From: Rhodobacteraceae bacterium EL53
GTDB lineage: Bacteria; Pseudomonadota; Alphaproteobacteria; Rhodobacterales; Rhodobacteraceae
Length of the DNA stretch: 64,000 bases
NCBI GenBank assembly: GCA_900313015.1
Contig: OMPR01000008.1
Coordinates: forward strand, 248,001 to 312,000
Direction of reading: 5' to 3'
Positions within the stretch are counted from its first letter, which is position 1. Each line of letters starts with the position of its first letter. Made by a program: the position numbers and the translations under genes. The notes under the pieces were generated by a model, which was given only the letters and a program-made list of their open reading frames with translations, made no database searches and was not told the origin of the DNA. This document shows positions 8,581-17,590 of this stretch, one piece after another.

Positions 8581-9834
8581 TTATTCTGACGTAATGACCG
8601 CGTCAGCACGAAGCCGTTCCAGCAGGCTTGTCGCAAAGGATTCAAGGCGCTGCTGTGTCAGCGCATTTGCAATGTCCTGACGAGACGTGTCTTCGCCTAA
8701 CTTTTGCGCCCGACCACACAGCATCAGGAACACCATAGTTTGACCATTGTTCCGGGTCAGCGATGTAGAGATCTCGTTTGGATCAAGCTTAGCCAACTCA
8801 AGCGAAATGTCTTTGGGTATTTCGGACGGCTTGGCGGTGACGCGATCAAGCGCCTGTTCTGGTTGGCCCTTGGCGATGCCATATAGGTCATCACAGCTAT
8901 CCACCTTTTGACGCAAGCTCTGTGCAAGGGATTGCGTTTCCTGACTGCGCCCACCGGGTAAATAGTACGCCGCATATTCAATTGATGCATATTGTGGCGC
9001 GCCGCCCGAGACCTCTTGCAGACCGCGCATCTGGAACAAAGCAACCGCATTTGGCAGCGAAATCGGTGCGGATATGTCTCCGGGGTTCAAAGCTAGAATG
9101 ACGGGCTGGAGGCTGGGGGGAAGGCTGCTTACCGTAAGCCAATCCATACGGCCGCCATTGCGTTTGGTATCTGAGGCTGAATATTGGGTAGCAGCTGAGG
9201 AAAACGCATCGTAAGATTTCAGACCAGAGATGTCTTGCGCAAGCTGATCAACCTGATCCAATGTTTGCGGAGTAACGGGGATGATGATCTCTGACAAAAG
9301 AACCCGCAATCCCCCACCACCGGATTGACCCAAGGCCCGATCGATTTCTTCTTCTGTTGGACGTGCGCGGGACAAGAACCGTGCCGAAATGTAATCGCGC
9401 CAAGACAGCTGATTGCCGACAAAGTCGCGAACGGTTTCCGCTGATACACCCGCTTGTCCAACGGCTTTCAGAAACTCTTCGGCAGACATTTGACCACGGG
9501 CTGCAAATTCATCGATCCCCAGCTGGACATCTTCGGGTGCGATGGCAAAATCAACATCAGCCAAAATTTGCCGTTTAAGACTTTCATCAATCAGGGTTTT
9601 ACGCGCTTCTTTTTCGGCGTCTCCCGGGATCCGCAAGATTTCCATGAACAGGATACGTTGCTCAAGCTCGTACCGGGTGATCACATCCTGATTGACGCGG
9701 ATGGCTGGTGCAAACAACCCCTGTGCCTGGCTTGGGGTTGCAGGAACGGCCAATGTGCCCGCCAAGGCAAGTGCCGTAGCTGATTTAAGCAGACGGGACA
9801 TAGGTCGGGTCAAGGGAGTCAGGATTTTCTGCAT
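8581..9834 (-). CDS. surA: Periplasmic chaperone / peptidyl-prolyl isomerase SurA
   Basis: A 417-residue periplasmic folding factor for outer-membrane proteins. It has a signal peptide (hydrophobic core about residues 18-35, cleavage after SQA), an N-terminal SurA chaperone domain (about 40-170), a parvulin-type PPIase domain (about 175-285, with NGGRMDWL and FQMRGL) and a C-terminal helical segment. I keep the ATG at 9834, which overlaps the lptD stop by 16 bases, because an AGG lies just upstream; the ATG at 9801 has no ribosome-binding site. Its neighbours lptD, lptG and lptF encode LPS export, and LptD is a known SurA client. Confidence 0.92.
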   Translation of the reverse strand: MQKILTPLTRPMSRLLKSATALALAGTLAVPATPSQAQGLFAPAIRVNQDVITRYELEQRILFMEILRIPGDAEKEARKTLIDESLKRQILADVDFAIAPEDVQLGIDEFAARGQMSAEEFLKAVGQAGVSAETVRDFVGNQLSWRDYISARFLSRARPTEEEIDRALGQSGGGGLRVLLSEIIIPVTPQTLDQVDQLAQDISGLKSYDAFSSAATQYSASDTKRNGGRMDWLTVSSLPPSLQPVILALNPGDISAPISLPNAVALFQMRGLQEVSGGAPQYASIEYAAYYLPGGRSQETQSLAQSLRQKVDSCDDLYGIAKGQPEQALDRVTAKPSEIPKDISLELAKLDPNEISTSLTRNNGQTMVFLMLCGRAQKLGEDTSRQDIANALTQQRLESFATSLLERLRADAVITSE

Positions 9835-11987
9835 GATCGCCTGTATTCTTTGTTTCCGCTCTGGACGGCAAAACCGTTCAACGCAATGGTAAAGCCGAAA
9901 TCGGTGGAGGGCTCAATACTTGTCGTCGAGGTGTAGCGCCGGTTCAGGGAAATGTTAACCGTGACACATTCGTTTTGATAGACCAGTCCGACACCGGCCC
10001 CGGTCGCGCGCGAGTCTTCGATGTCATACCGCAGGTTGGCGTTGGCCTTCCAATTTGGGGTGACTTGATATCCGCCATCGAACCAGAATTCAGAGACAGC
10101 CAATACGCGATTTTCCGCGGGGTCTCGTCCAAGCCACAGATAACTACCGCTTAAGTTTGATCGTGTTCCCGTCCATTCGCCGCGGACTTCGGCCTTTGAG
10201 AAATTCAAAGAATTGTTCAGCAAGCCACGCGCTGTCAGTGCCAATTTCTCGTCCAGACGCAGTTGACCTGCTAACAGAATGTCAGACGAGGTGCCGCTCA
10301 GGCCGGACGTTTTGGAAAACTCGGCAATATTTGTTTCTCGAAAAACCTGACCAACGGTCGCAAAGGCTTGCCACTTTGCGGCAGAATACCCTGCCCAGTT
10401 GAGACCAACCACGGCCGAGGCCCCATCTTCGCGCCGGTCTGGGGCCGGAAAGCGCGACAGCGACAGAAGGTTCCCCTGATCAAATTCGACAAAATTGCTT
10501 TCGTCGTTTGGCACATCCGCATTCGAAGTGTTTGCCCATCCGACTTGCAAAATTGGTTCAATGAAGTGGGTCATGCCAGACCCAGAACTTCGCGTCATTG
10601 GGTACCGCAAAGTCAGTGCCGCGCGTGGCGTGGACCGGGTCGAGCTTGATGGGTAAGTGCTATCGTTAGAAACCCCTGATTTATCGATAGAAACGCCCAT
10701 CTTCCAATCGACTCGCAGGCCCTGCACAAGGGTCCAACTGCGCAACCATTCTGCATCTGCAGTCAGGCGGGTCACATCGCGTCCCAAGACGTCAATATCT
10801 GCAGTGCGCTGATGGCCGTGCAGATCCAGATTTAGCCGGAACTCCCCACCGATGCTGGTGGGGAACAGTCGTTTCTCATACCCCACGTCGATAATGTTAG
10901 ATGGGATCTGATCTTCGTTTTCACTGTCGCGTAGGGTTTCATAATGAATGACGCTGGCGCGAAATGCGCTGTCGCGTTTTACCCGCGTGATTGCGATTTC
11001 ACTGCGCAAACGGTCAAGGTTGGGCAGGCCGTAGTCAACGAGATAGGCATTGTCCGAAACCGTTTTCAGGTCGAATTCAAACTTGAAACTGTTCGCAAGA
11101 TCGAAATCCCCTGTCGCGTAGAAGAATCCACGGTCTTCGTTGGGATACAGATCATCGCGCGTGTAAGCGCCTAACAGTTCAATCCGACCACGCCGAAACG
11201 CCTGCCGAAAGCGGAAATCCAGCGTTTTGGTTTTCGACGAGATATAGGGCGTCACCGTCAAATCCCGGTGATCGCCGAGCTTGAAGAAATAAGGAACTTT
11301 GATACCAGTTCCCAATTGTGATGTTGTGCGCCAGGATGGGATCAGAAACCCTGAGGCGCGTTTGAGGTTGGGATCCGGTAACCGCATCCCCGGCAAATAG
11401 AAAATGGGCACATCCAGCACGCGAAACTGTGCATTCTCAAAATAGAGCTGCTGCTCCAGTTGGTCGTGGGTGACCTTTTGTGCCCGGATTTGCCAAAGGG
11501 GCGGCTTGCCATCTTCACAAATATGACAAGAGGTTACGGACGTTTTGTAAAGTTGAGAGTAACGTCCCCCAACACGTGTCATTTGCAGGGCAGCCAATTG
11601 CAACTGCTGATCAAACACAACCCGCGCGCCAGAAAGAATCCCGTTCTGAAGCCCTTCGTCAAGTTCTGCTGAATTGGCCAGAACGGTAACGGTTCCACCT
11701 TGGTCAATCCGAATGGGGCCTGTGATTGTTAGCTTGCCGCTTTCTCGATCAAATACAATCTCACGGGCGCGCAACCGGGTATCACCCTGAAACGCTTCGA
11801 CATTCCCCTTGGCGATCAACTGACGATCGGGCGTGATGAAAACTGAGTCAGCGACCAGCATCGCGGGGGGCTGCACAGCCTCAGCGGACCCATTCGACGA
11901 CACGGCTGGTGCAGATTGGGCACTCAGAGGGGCGGACAGGCCCAAAAAGCATACGCTAGATAGGACAAGAGATGCAATTTGGCGCAT
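9819..11987 (-). CDS. lptD: LPS-assembly protein LptD (OstA/Imp)
   Basis: A 722-residue outer-membrane beta-barrel that inserts lipopolysaccharide into the outer leaflet together with LptE. From the ATG at 11987 it has a signal peptide (about 1-23). An OstA/LptA-type beta-jellyroll domain follows (about 30-160, including LIAKGNVEAFQGDTRL), then a long barrel region rich in alternating aromatic strands. Cysteine pairs appear as SCHIC and a late NEC, consistent with the disulfides of this family. The longer reading from 12053 is rejected because it would extend into lptG. The start shares one base with the lptG stop (TGATG), implying coupled translation. Confidence 0.95.
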   Translation of the reverse strand: MRQIASLVLSSVCFLGLSAPLSAQSAPAVSSNGSAEAVQPPAMLVADSVFITPDRQLIAKGNVEAFQGDTRLRAREIVFDRESGKLTITGPIRIDQGGTVTVLANSAELDEGLQNGILSGARVVFDQQLQLAALQMTRVGGRYSQLYKTSVTSCHICEDGKPPLWQIRAQKVTHDQLEQQLYFENAQFRVLDVPIFYLPGMRLPDPNLKRASGFLIPSWRTTSQLGTGIKVPYFFKLGDHRDLTVTPYISSKTKTLDFRFRQAFRRGRIELLGAYTRDDLYPNEDRGFFYATGDFDLANSFKFEFDLKTVSDNAYLVDYGLPNLDRLRSEIAITRVKRDSAFRASVIHYETLRDSENEDQIPSNIIDVGYEKRLFPTSIGGEFRLNLDLHGHQRTADIDVLGRDVTRLTADAEWLRSWTLVQGLRVDWKMGVSIDKSGVSNDSTYPSSSTRSTPRAALTLRYPMTRSSGSGMTHFIEPILQVGWANTSNADVPNDESNFVEFDQGNLLSLSRFPAPDRREDGASAVVGLNWAGYSAAKWQAFATVGQVFRETNIAEFSKTSGLSGTSSDILLAGQLRLDEKLALTARGLLNNSLNFSKAEVRGEWTGTRSNLSGSYLWLGRDPAENRVLAVSEFWFDGGYQVTPNWKANANLRYDIEDSRATGAGVGLVYQNECVTVNISLNRRYTSTTSIEPSTDFGFTIALNGFAVQSGNKEYRRSCRKS

Positions 11988-13084
11988 CAGCCATCCTCCG
12001 CATGGAGAAGTAACCCGAGGGTCAACATTATCGCCGCAGCAGGTGGGGCCCAAGCTGCAAGAGCCACAGGGATTTGCCCATTTTCACCCAGAATTTGTGC
12101 GAAGTTTCTGACGAAATATAGCGTAAAGCCCAGTAGTACCGCCGCCAGAACAGCCAACCCCGTACCTCCAAACCGCGTGTGGCGCATGGTAAAGGCCGCC
12201 CCGACAAGCACCATCGAGACAAGGAACAAGGGACGCGCCAGCTCTACCTGAAACCAGACCTGATGCTGCTTGGTCGAAAACCCAGCCTGTTCGAGTTGGC
12301 GGATCATGTTGGGAAGGTCATAGATCGAGATACTTTCACGGCGCCCCAGGCTGTCATGAATGCGTTCGCGTGTAAGGGTCGTTGGAATTTTAAGTGTGTC
12401 ATGCGTCGTTGCAGCTGATTCTGTGTTGGTACCGGTGTTCAGGGGCCAGACTTTGACCGTCTTCAGGACCCAGTTGTCGTCTTGCAACTGCGCGCTTTCG
12501 GCTGAGATCTGACGAATTGGTCCCCCATTCGGCGCATAGCTTAGAATACTAACTCCGAACAAAGTAATACCATCGCCACCAAACCCCGTTGCGTGAATAA
12601 CAGATTGCCCCTCCGCACTGCCTTGGCGCAGCCACAGTCCCTCACCGCTGAGCGACAGAACCGAGGGTCCACCCGTTCGATAGGTATCGGACAGTTCTTG
12701 GTATCTCTTTGATGTTGCGGCAACAATGGGGTTCAGTGTCGTAACGGCAAGGCCACCAATGATTGACGCCACAAAGATTGGCGCAGCAAGGGCTCTGATA
12801 CCCGAACGACCAATGGCGCGTGTCACAACCAGTTCGGAACTCCGGGCCATGCCCACGAACAACACGATGGTTGAGAGAATCATCAATAGGGGTAGAATTT
12901 CACTAATCGCAGCAGGGGCATTCAGCAGGGTCAGGCCAAACAACTGCCCAAAGGAAACGTCCACCCCTTCGAACCGACGAAGTTGCTCGATCAGATCGAT
13001 CAACAGAATCAGGGTCAGAAAAACGGCCCCAATGACCAGAAAACTCTGCAAATAGCGACGGGCGAAATAGCGATCCAGAATCAT
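11987..13084 (-). CDS. lptG: LPS export ABC transporter permease LptG
   Basis: A 365-residue inner-membrane permease of the YjgP/YjgQ family, part of the LptB2FG complex that extracts LPS from the inner membrane. It has an N-terminal membrane pair (about 10-35 and 55-85), a large periplasmic beta-jellyroll (about 130-260) and C-terminal membrane helices (about 275-360). It begins at the ATG at 13084, four bases inside lptF (ATGA). Order within the operon separates it from LptF, since sequence alone does so weakly. Confidence 0.94.
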   Translation of the reverse strand: MILDRYFARRYLQSFLVIGAVFLTLILLIDLIEQLRRFEGVDVSFGQLFGLTLLNAPAAISEILPLLMILSTIVLFVGMARSSELVVTRAIGRSGIRALAAPIFVASIIGGLAVTTLNPIVAATSKRYQELSDTYRTGGPSVLSLSGEGLWLRQGSAEGQSVIHATGFGGDGITLFGVSILSYAPNGGPIRQISAESAQLQDDNWVLKTVKVWPLNTGTNTESAATTHDTLKIPTTLTRERIHDSLGRRESISIYDLPNMIRQLEQAGFSTKQHQVWFQVELARPLFLVSMVLVGAAFTMRHTRFGGTGLAVLAAVLLGFTLYFVRNFAQILGENGQIPVALAAWAPPAAAIMLTLGLLLHAEDG

Positions 13085-14217
13085 GAGACACCCCCAACTT
13101 TTGGTCTACGTCGCCAAAGCACAGACAAGGGCCGCGAGGAAAACTGAATGAAGAGCACAGCTATAATGATCCCCAAGACGGTAGGCAGGTAGATGAGAGG
13201 CCACAGATCAGGGTTTTCAAGAACCGGGTCGGCCACAAGGCCGCGCAGAACTTCGAGAAAGACCAGGATAACAAAGGCCACCATGGCCTGTCGCCAAACC
13301 CCAAATCGGGAAAAAGACCCAAGCAGCAGGGCCGAGTACCCGATAAGTGTTACAGCCACACATATCAGCGCACGCGCGAACCTCAGATGCAACTCATCCG
13401 CGATTTGCCCGGCTGAATAGCCATCCTTTTCCGAGATCTGAGGGCCCTCGTTGATCATTTCGAGGGTTGGGATCGCTCGAATGTTGCGGGTCCCGTCTTT
13501 GGTTTTATTGATCAAAGAGCTGATATCATAAGAAAAATCAGCAAAAACCGTTGTCGACAGGGTGTTGTTCTTCTCATCAAGGCTTTGTGCAAGCCCATCC
13601 ACCATGATCAGGTTGCTCTGGTCACCATTCCGAACAAGGAACGCTTTGGAACCGGTATAGATAACACTTTGCTTTGGGTTACGGCGGTCGGACAGGAATA
13701 CATCATTCAATGTTCCATCCGCATCTATTTGACGAATATAGAATGTAACCCCGGAAGCCGGATGTAAAAAACTACCTTCGCTCAAGAGACGTGCAGTCAC
13801 ATTACGCGCCACTTCTGCTTCGCGGATGGCAAGTTGCTTGATCGACGCGGGCAACAATACATGGGTCAACATGCTCATCATCGCGGCTGCGATCAGACCA
13901 AATACAAAAACCGGACGCGCCAAGCGCCACGGACTGGATCCCGTGGCCTGCATGACGGTTAGTTCGCTGTCGTTCTTCAAGCGGTTGGTAACAAAAACGG
14001 ATGCAGCAAAGGCAGCAATAGGCAGCACCATTCGAACGAGATTCGGTAGCGTCAGTGCTGTGAATTCCAAGAAAACAAACGCCGATTGACCGTCGCCAAT
14101 CAGCTTGTCGAACAGGACAACCGCTCGGTTTATCCAGAACACAGCAACAAGAATCAGTGCAAAAAAGCCGAAGAACAGCAGAAATTGCGACAGGACGTAT
14201 CTGTCGTATCGTGACAC
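13081..14217 (-). CDS. lptF: LPS export ABC transporter permease LptF
   Basis: A 378-residue partner of LptG with the same layout: N-terminal helices, a periplasmic jellyroll and three C-terminal helices. I start at the GTG at 14217 (reads SRYDRYVLSQ) because GGGGGA lies a few bases upstream and relatives start with the same SRxDRYxLSQ. A TTG at 14241 in frame is less likely. It heads a five-gene minus-strand unit and is divergent from pepA, so 14218-14352 should contain promoters for both. Confidence 0.93.
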   Translation of the reverse strand: MSRYDRYVLSQFLLFFGFFALILVAVFWINRAVVLFDKLIGDGQSAFVFLEFTALTLPNLVRMVLPIAAFAASVFVTNRLKNDSELTVMQATGSSPWRLARPVFVFGLIAAAMMSMLTHVLLPASIKQLAIREAEVARNVTARLLSEGSFLHPASGVTFYIRQIDADGTLNDVFLSDRRNPKQSVIYTGSKAFLVRNGDQSNLIMVDGLAQSLDEKNNTLSTTVFADFSYDISSLINKTKDGTRNIRAIPTLEMINEGPQISEKDGYSAGQIADELHLRFARALICVAVTLIGYSALLLGSFSRFGVWRQAMVAFVILVFLEVLRGLVADPVLENPDLWPLIYLPTVLGIIIAVLFIQFSSRPLSVLWRRRPKVGGVS

Positions 14218-14352
14218 TGCGATCCCCCCGGAGCCTGCCAAGTTATTTTTGGTGACCTTAGTCCAATTGATCGCCGGGGAAAACTGCTATCTGGTCAATA
14301 TGCAGTAGTCACGCTACCTGTTTGTAAACCACATGTTGAGGAACCCCATAAA

Positions 14353-15819
14353 ATGAGCAGCCTGACCCCGATCCGTTTTCAACCCACCGACTTGGATACG
14401 ATGGCCTCCGCCGAGGGCCGTGTCGCCATCATCATACCGCCCGAGGGGAAAATGGATCCGGCCGCGCGGCGTGCGAACCGGCTGACCAAAGGGGCCGTTG
14501 CGCGTTTAGTCGAAAGTGAAAAGTTCACCAAAGCCAAGTCAGGACAGGTTACTGCACTGGCGTGGCCGGCAGGCATGGCAGCCGAAGCGTTGGATGTTTT
14601 GGTGCTGTCACGGCGTGCCAACGCAGCCGAAGCGCGCAAAGCGGGCGCATCCTTGGCCAAGCTTCAGGGCGCTGCACCGCTGCATCTGATGGCGGGTGGC
14701 CAGAACCGGGCAGAGCAGGTCGCGTTGGGAATCGCTCTGCGAAACTATCGGTTTGATGCGCATAAAACGGCCGATGCGGAAACCGCAGGTGATGTCGTAA
14801 TCTCTCACACCAAGTCTGAAGAGATTGCCGAAGCCTATGCGCCGCTGCAAGCGGTAGCCGAAGGCGTGCACATGACACGGGATCTGGTGAACGAACCCGC
14901 CAACATCCTGACAACCACCGATTTCGCAAATCGACTGGCTGAAATGGAATCATTGGGTCTCAAGGTCGAAGTTCTAGAAGAAGACGCATTGGCCGAATTG
15001 GGCATGCGGACATTGCTCAGCGTTGGGCAAGGCTCTGTCAGCCCTTCCAAAGTTGTTGTGATGAAATGGGACGGTGGTGAAAAAGACGCGGCTCCATTGG
15101 CTTTGGTTGGCAAGGGTGTCGTCTTTGATACCGGCGGGATTTCTCTGAAACCAGCCGGGGGCATGGAAGAGATGACCATGGATATGGGGGGGGCTGGTGT
15201 CGTTGCTGGTACCATGCGTGCCCTGGCGTTGCGCAAGGCAAAGGCCAATGTTGTTGGTCTGGTTGGCTTGGTTGAAAACATGCCCTCTGGCGAAGCGACA
15301 CGCCCCGGCGACGTTGTTAAATCCATGAAGGGTGACACGGTCGAGATTATCAACACTGACGCCGAAGGGCGTTTGGTTCTGTGTGACGTGATGTGGTACG
15401 CGCAAGAACGGTTCAAACCTGCAGGCATGATTGATCTGGCCACGCTGACCGGTGCCATCATTATTGGCTTGGGCCATGAAAATGCAGGCGTATTCTCAAA
15501 CGATGACACTCTTTGCAACGCGTTCCTCAAAGCCGCCAGTGCCGAGGACGAAGGCGCGTGGCGAATGCCCTTGGGCAAGGGCTATGACGATTTGCTAAAG
15601 TCGCGTATCGCCGACATGAAAAACATCGGCGGACGCCCGGCAGGCTCGATCACGGCGGCGCAATTCCTGCAGCGGTTCGTGAAAGAAGACACCCCTTGGA
15701 TCCATCTGGATATTGCAGGCGTTGCTTTGCTGTCCGGCGAGTCCAGCTATGCGCCCAAAGGGGCGACTGGTTGGGGCGTTCGCGCACTCAGCCGTCTGGT
15801 GCAGGACCACTTTGAGTAA
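14353..15819 (+). CDS. pepA: Leucyl aminopeptidase (M17, cytosol aminopeptidase)
   Basis: A 488-residue dinuclear-metal aminopeptidase that removes N-terminal residues from peptides. In some bacteria PepA also binds DNA at Xer sites, and here a xerD gene lies elsewhere in the window, but no link is shown. The M17 ligands and catalytic residues are present: Lys254, Asp259, Lys266, Asp277 and the NTDAEGRL signature with Asp336, Glu338 and Arg340. The N-terminal domain (1 to about 160) is the variable macro-like domain. It is followed five bases later by holC. Confidence 0.96.
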   Translation: MSSLTPIRFQPTDLDTMASAEGRVAIIIPPEGKMDPAARRANRLTKGAVARLVESEKFTKAKSGQVTALAWPAGMAAEALDVLVLSRRANAAEARKAGASLAKLQGAAPLHLMAGGQNRAEQVALGIALRNYRFDAHKTADAETAGDVVISHTKSEEIAEAYAPLQAVAEGVHMTRDLVNEPANILTTTDFANRLAEMESLGLKVEVLEEDALAELGMRTLLSVGQGSVSPSKVVVMKWDGGEKDAAPLALVGKGVVFDTGGISLKPAGGMEEMTMDMGGAGVVAGTMRALALRKAKANVVGLVGLVENMPSGEATRPGDVVKSMKGDTVEIINTDAEGRLVLCDVMWYAQERFKPAGMIDLATLTGAIIIGLGHENAGVFSNDDTLCNAFLKAASAEDEGAWRMPLGKGYDDLLKSRIADMKNIGGRPAGSITAAQFLQRFVKEDTPWIHLDIAGVALLSGESSYAPKGATGWGVRALSRLVQDHFE

Positions 15820-15824
15820 AACCC

Positions 15825-16283
15825 ATGGGAGCCGCTTATTTCTATCATCTGACGCGCGGACCACTTGAGGAGACTTTACCTGTCCTCTTGGGCAAAGCGC
15901 GTCAGGCCGGTTGGCGCATTGCCGTGCGGGGCACAGATTCGCAGCATCTGGCGTGGTTGGATGAGCGGCTTTGGCAGGGACCCGAAGACGCGTTCCTGCC
16001 GCATGGTTTAGCGGGGGGTCCGCACGATGCGGATCAGCCGATCCTTTTGACCACATCAGCGCAGGCCGCCAACGATGCGACCTGTGTTATGGCCGTTGTC
16101 GGCGCTGCTGTGACGGCAGAAGAGGTGACCGCCTTAGATCGCGTTTGTATTCTGTTCGATGGTACCGACCCCGAAGCGGTCCAGCACGCCCGCACCCAGT
16201 GGAAGGCGCTTACCGATGCGGGATGTTCAGCCCAATATTGGTCTGAAGAGTCTGGGCGTTGGGAAAAGAAGGCCGAAAAATAG
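15825..16283 (+). CDS. holC: DNA polymerase III chi subunit
   Basis: A 152-residue protein of the HolC family, which links the clamp loader to single-strand-binding protein. It begins YFYHLTR, the characteristic start, and continues with a Rossmann-like fold including LDERLW and FDGTDPEAV. Its position directly downstream of pepA is conserved in many proteobacteria. The C-terminal acidic/basic tail is short. Confidence 0.92.
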   Translation: MGAAYFYHLTRGPLEETLPVLLGKARQAGWRIAVRGTDSQHLAWLDERLWQGPEDAFLPHGLAGGPHDADQPILLTTSAQAANDATCVMAVVGAAVTAEEVTALDRVCILFDGTDPEAVQHARTQWKALTDAGCSAQYWSEESGRWEKKAEK

Positions 16284-16348
16284 ACCCCCTAAATTTATAT
16301 ACTTAACAATGACTTGTGGCGCAAATATCATGTTGAAATTGTCACGAT

Positions 16349-16930
16349 CTAACGCGACAGAATCAAATTTCCATCGGTAATGGCAAAGCTTGAAAACCTC
16401 TGTAGGTATTCCATGCCCAACAGGGATCTATCCATTTCCCCTTCATTGACCCAGGCCGAAATGTCTTGATCCCTGAACGGCCCCAGCACTATTTCTTCGA
16501 TGACGGCAGGGGCTGTGCGGACTTCGCCATTGGCTGTGAGCGCGCGTCCAAAATAGTTGAGCTCTTTTAGATCGATGCCGATTTTTTCTGCATCTGCGTG
16601 GCTCAGAACGATCTGGCTGGCTCCTGTATCAACAAGGAAATCCACCGGGGTCCCGTTCACTTTAAGCTGGAGATAGTAATGCCCATCGCGGCCACGAGGG
16701 ACGGTGATGGCATTTTCAGATGCCGTCATACGTGCCGCAGGGCTGACGGTAGTCCGGATATCTTCCCACAATCCAATCACAGCGATAACACCGACGAATA
16801 TGAAAACCCAAGCCAACGCATGTTGCATCGTTTTCCCCAAAGAGGCGCGATTCTGGGCAATAAACCAAAATACCAAGGCAGCAGCCAACAAGCTTAGATA
16901 CACCAGCCGTGCTGTATTCTCGCCGTCCAT
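16349..16930 (-). CDS. Membrane-anchored retropepsin-like aspartic protease (clan AA, TIGR02281 type)
   Basis: A 193-residue protein with two N-terminal membrane helices (about 10-26 and 36-55) and a soluble domain carrying one aspartic-protease half. The catalytic LVDTGAS lies at about residue 99, followed by the flap region (TANGEVRTAPA) and SLLGMEYL. One half-site means it should act as a homodimer, like viral retropepsins. The substrate is unknown. It is the last gene of the unit ABC-F, marC, protease, about 40 bases after marC. Confidence 0.85.
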   Translation of the reverse strand: MDGENTARLVYLSLLAAALVFWFIAQNRASLGKTMQHALAWVFIFVGVIAVIGLWEDIRTTVSPAARMTASENAITVPRGRDGHYYLQLKVNGTPVDFLVDTGASQIVLSHADAEKIGIDLKELNYFGRALTANGEVRTAPAVIEEIVLGPFRDQDISAWVNEGEMDRSLLGMEYLQRFSSFAITDGNLILSR

Positions 16931-16969
16931 GTCTGCTCCTATTGGTTGTGGTAGTGGGAATATGGGGTG

Positions 16970-17590
16970 TCAGCCCGCAAAACCAAAATCTCGTAATCCA
17001 CTTAGGATAAATTGAACGGACAATGCAGCCAACAACATGCCCAACAGACGAGTCATCACGTTCAGCCCGGTTTTCCCCAATAAGCGCGCCAGAACGCCCG
17101 ACGACAGATACAGAACCAGCACAACCGCGACGACGGAAACCATGACGCCAATCACAACGGCTGTGCCCTGCAGACCGGGTGCTTGCCCCGCAAGCAGAAT
17201 GATGGTGGCGATGGATCCGGGCCCAGCAATGAACGGAATCGCAAGCGGAAAAACCGACGGATCGGTGTTCTCTTCCTCTTCCGCGTTGCTTTCGCGGCGT
17301 TTGGTGCGTCGTTCGAACAACATCTCTATCGCGGTGAGAAACAACAAAACCCCGCCAGCGACACGAAAGGCGGGCATGGATATGCCCACAAACCCCAGAA
17401 CCGATTCCCCGAACGCCGTGAACATCGCCAGAATGACTGCGGCAGTCAGACAGGCCCGGATCGCTACGCCGCGTCGTGCAGCGGGACCCATCCCTTGGGT
17501 CAACGCCATAAAGATCGGAGCCTGACCCGGTGGATCAATCACCACAAACAAGGTGGTAAAGGCGGTGACCAGAAAGGCGTAGTCGATCAT
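16970..17590 (-). CDS. MarC / UPF0056 family inner-membrane protein
   Basis: A 206-residue protein with six predicted membrane helices, starting DYAFLVTAFTTLF and containing DPPGQAPIF and the IPFIAGPGSIA segment typical of MarC. The family has no proven transport substrate; the early link to multiple antibiotic resistance was withdrawn. Its start overlaps the ABC-F stop as ATGA. A charged cytoplasmic loop with RRTKRRES and a run of glutamates lies around residues 95-110. Confidence 0.9.
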   Translation of the reverse strand: MIDYAFLVTAFTTLFVVIDPPGQAPIFMALTQGMGPAARRGVAIRACLTAAVILAMFTAFGESVLGFVGISMPAFRVAGGVLLFLTAIEMLFERRTKRRESNAEEEENTDPSVFPLAIPFIAGPGSIATIILLAGQAPGLQGTAVVIGVMVSVVAVVLVLYLSSGVLARLLGKTGLNVMTRLLGMLLAALSVQFILSGLRDFGFAG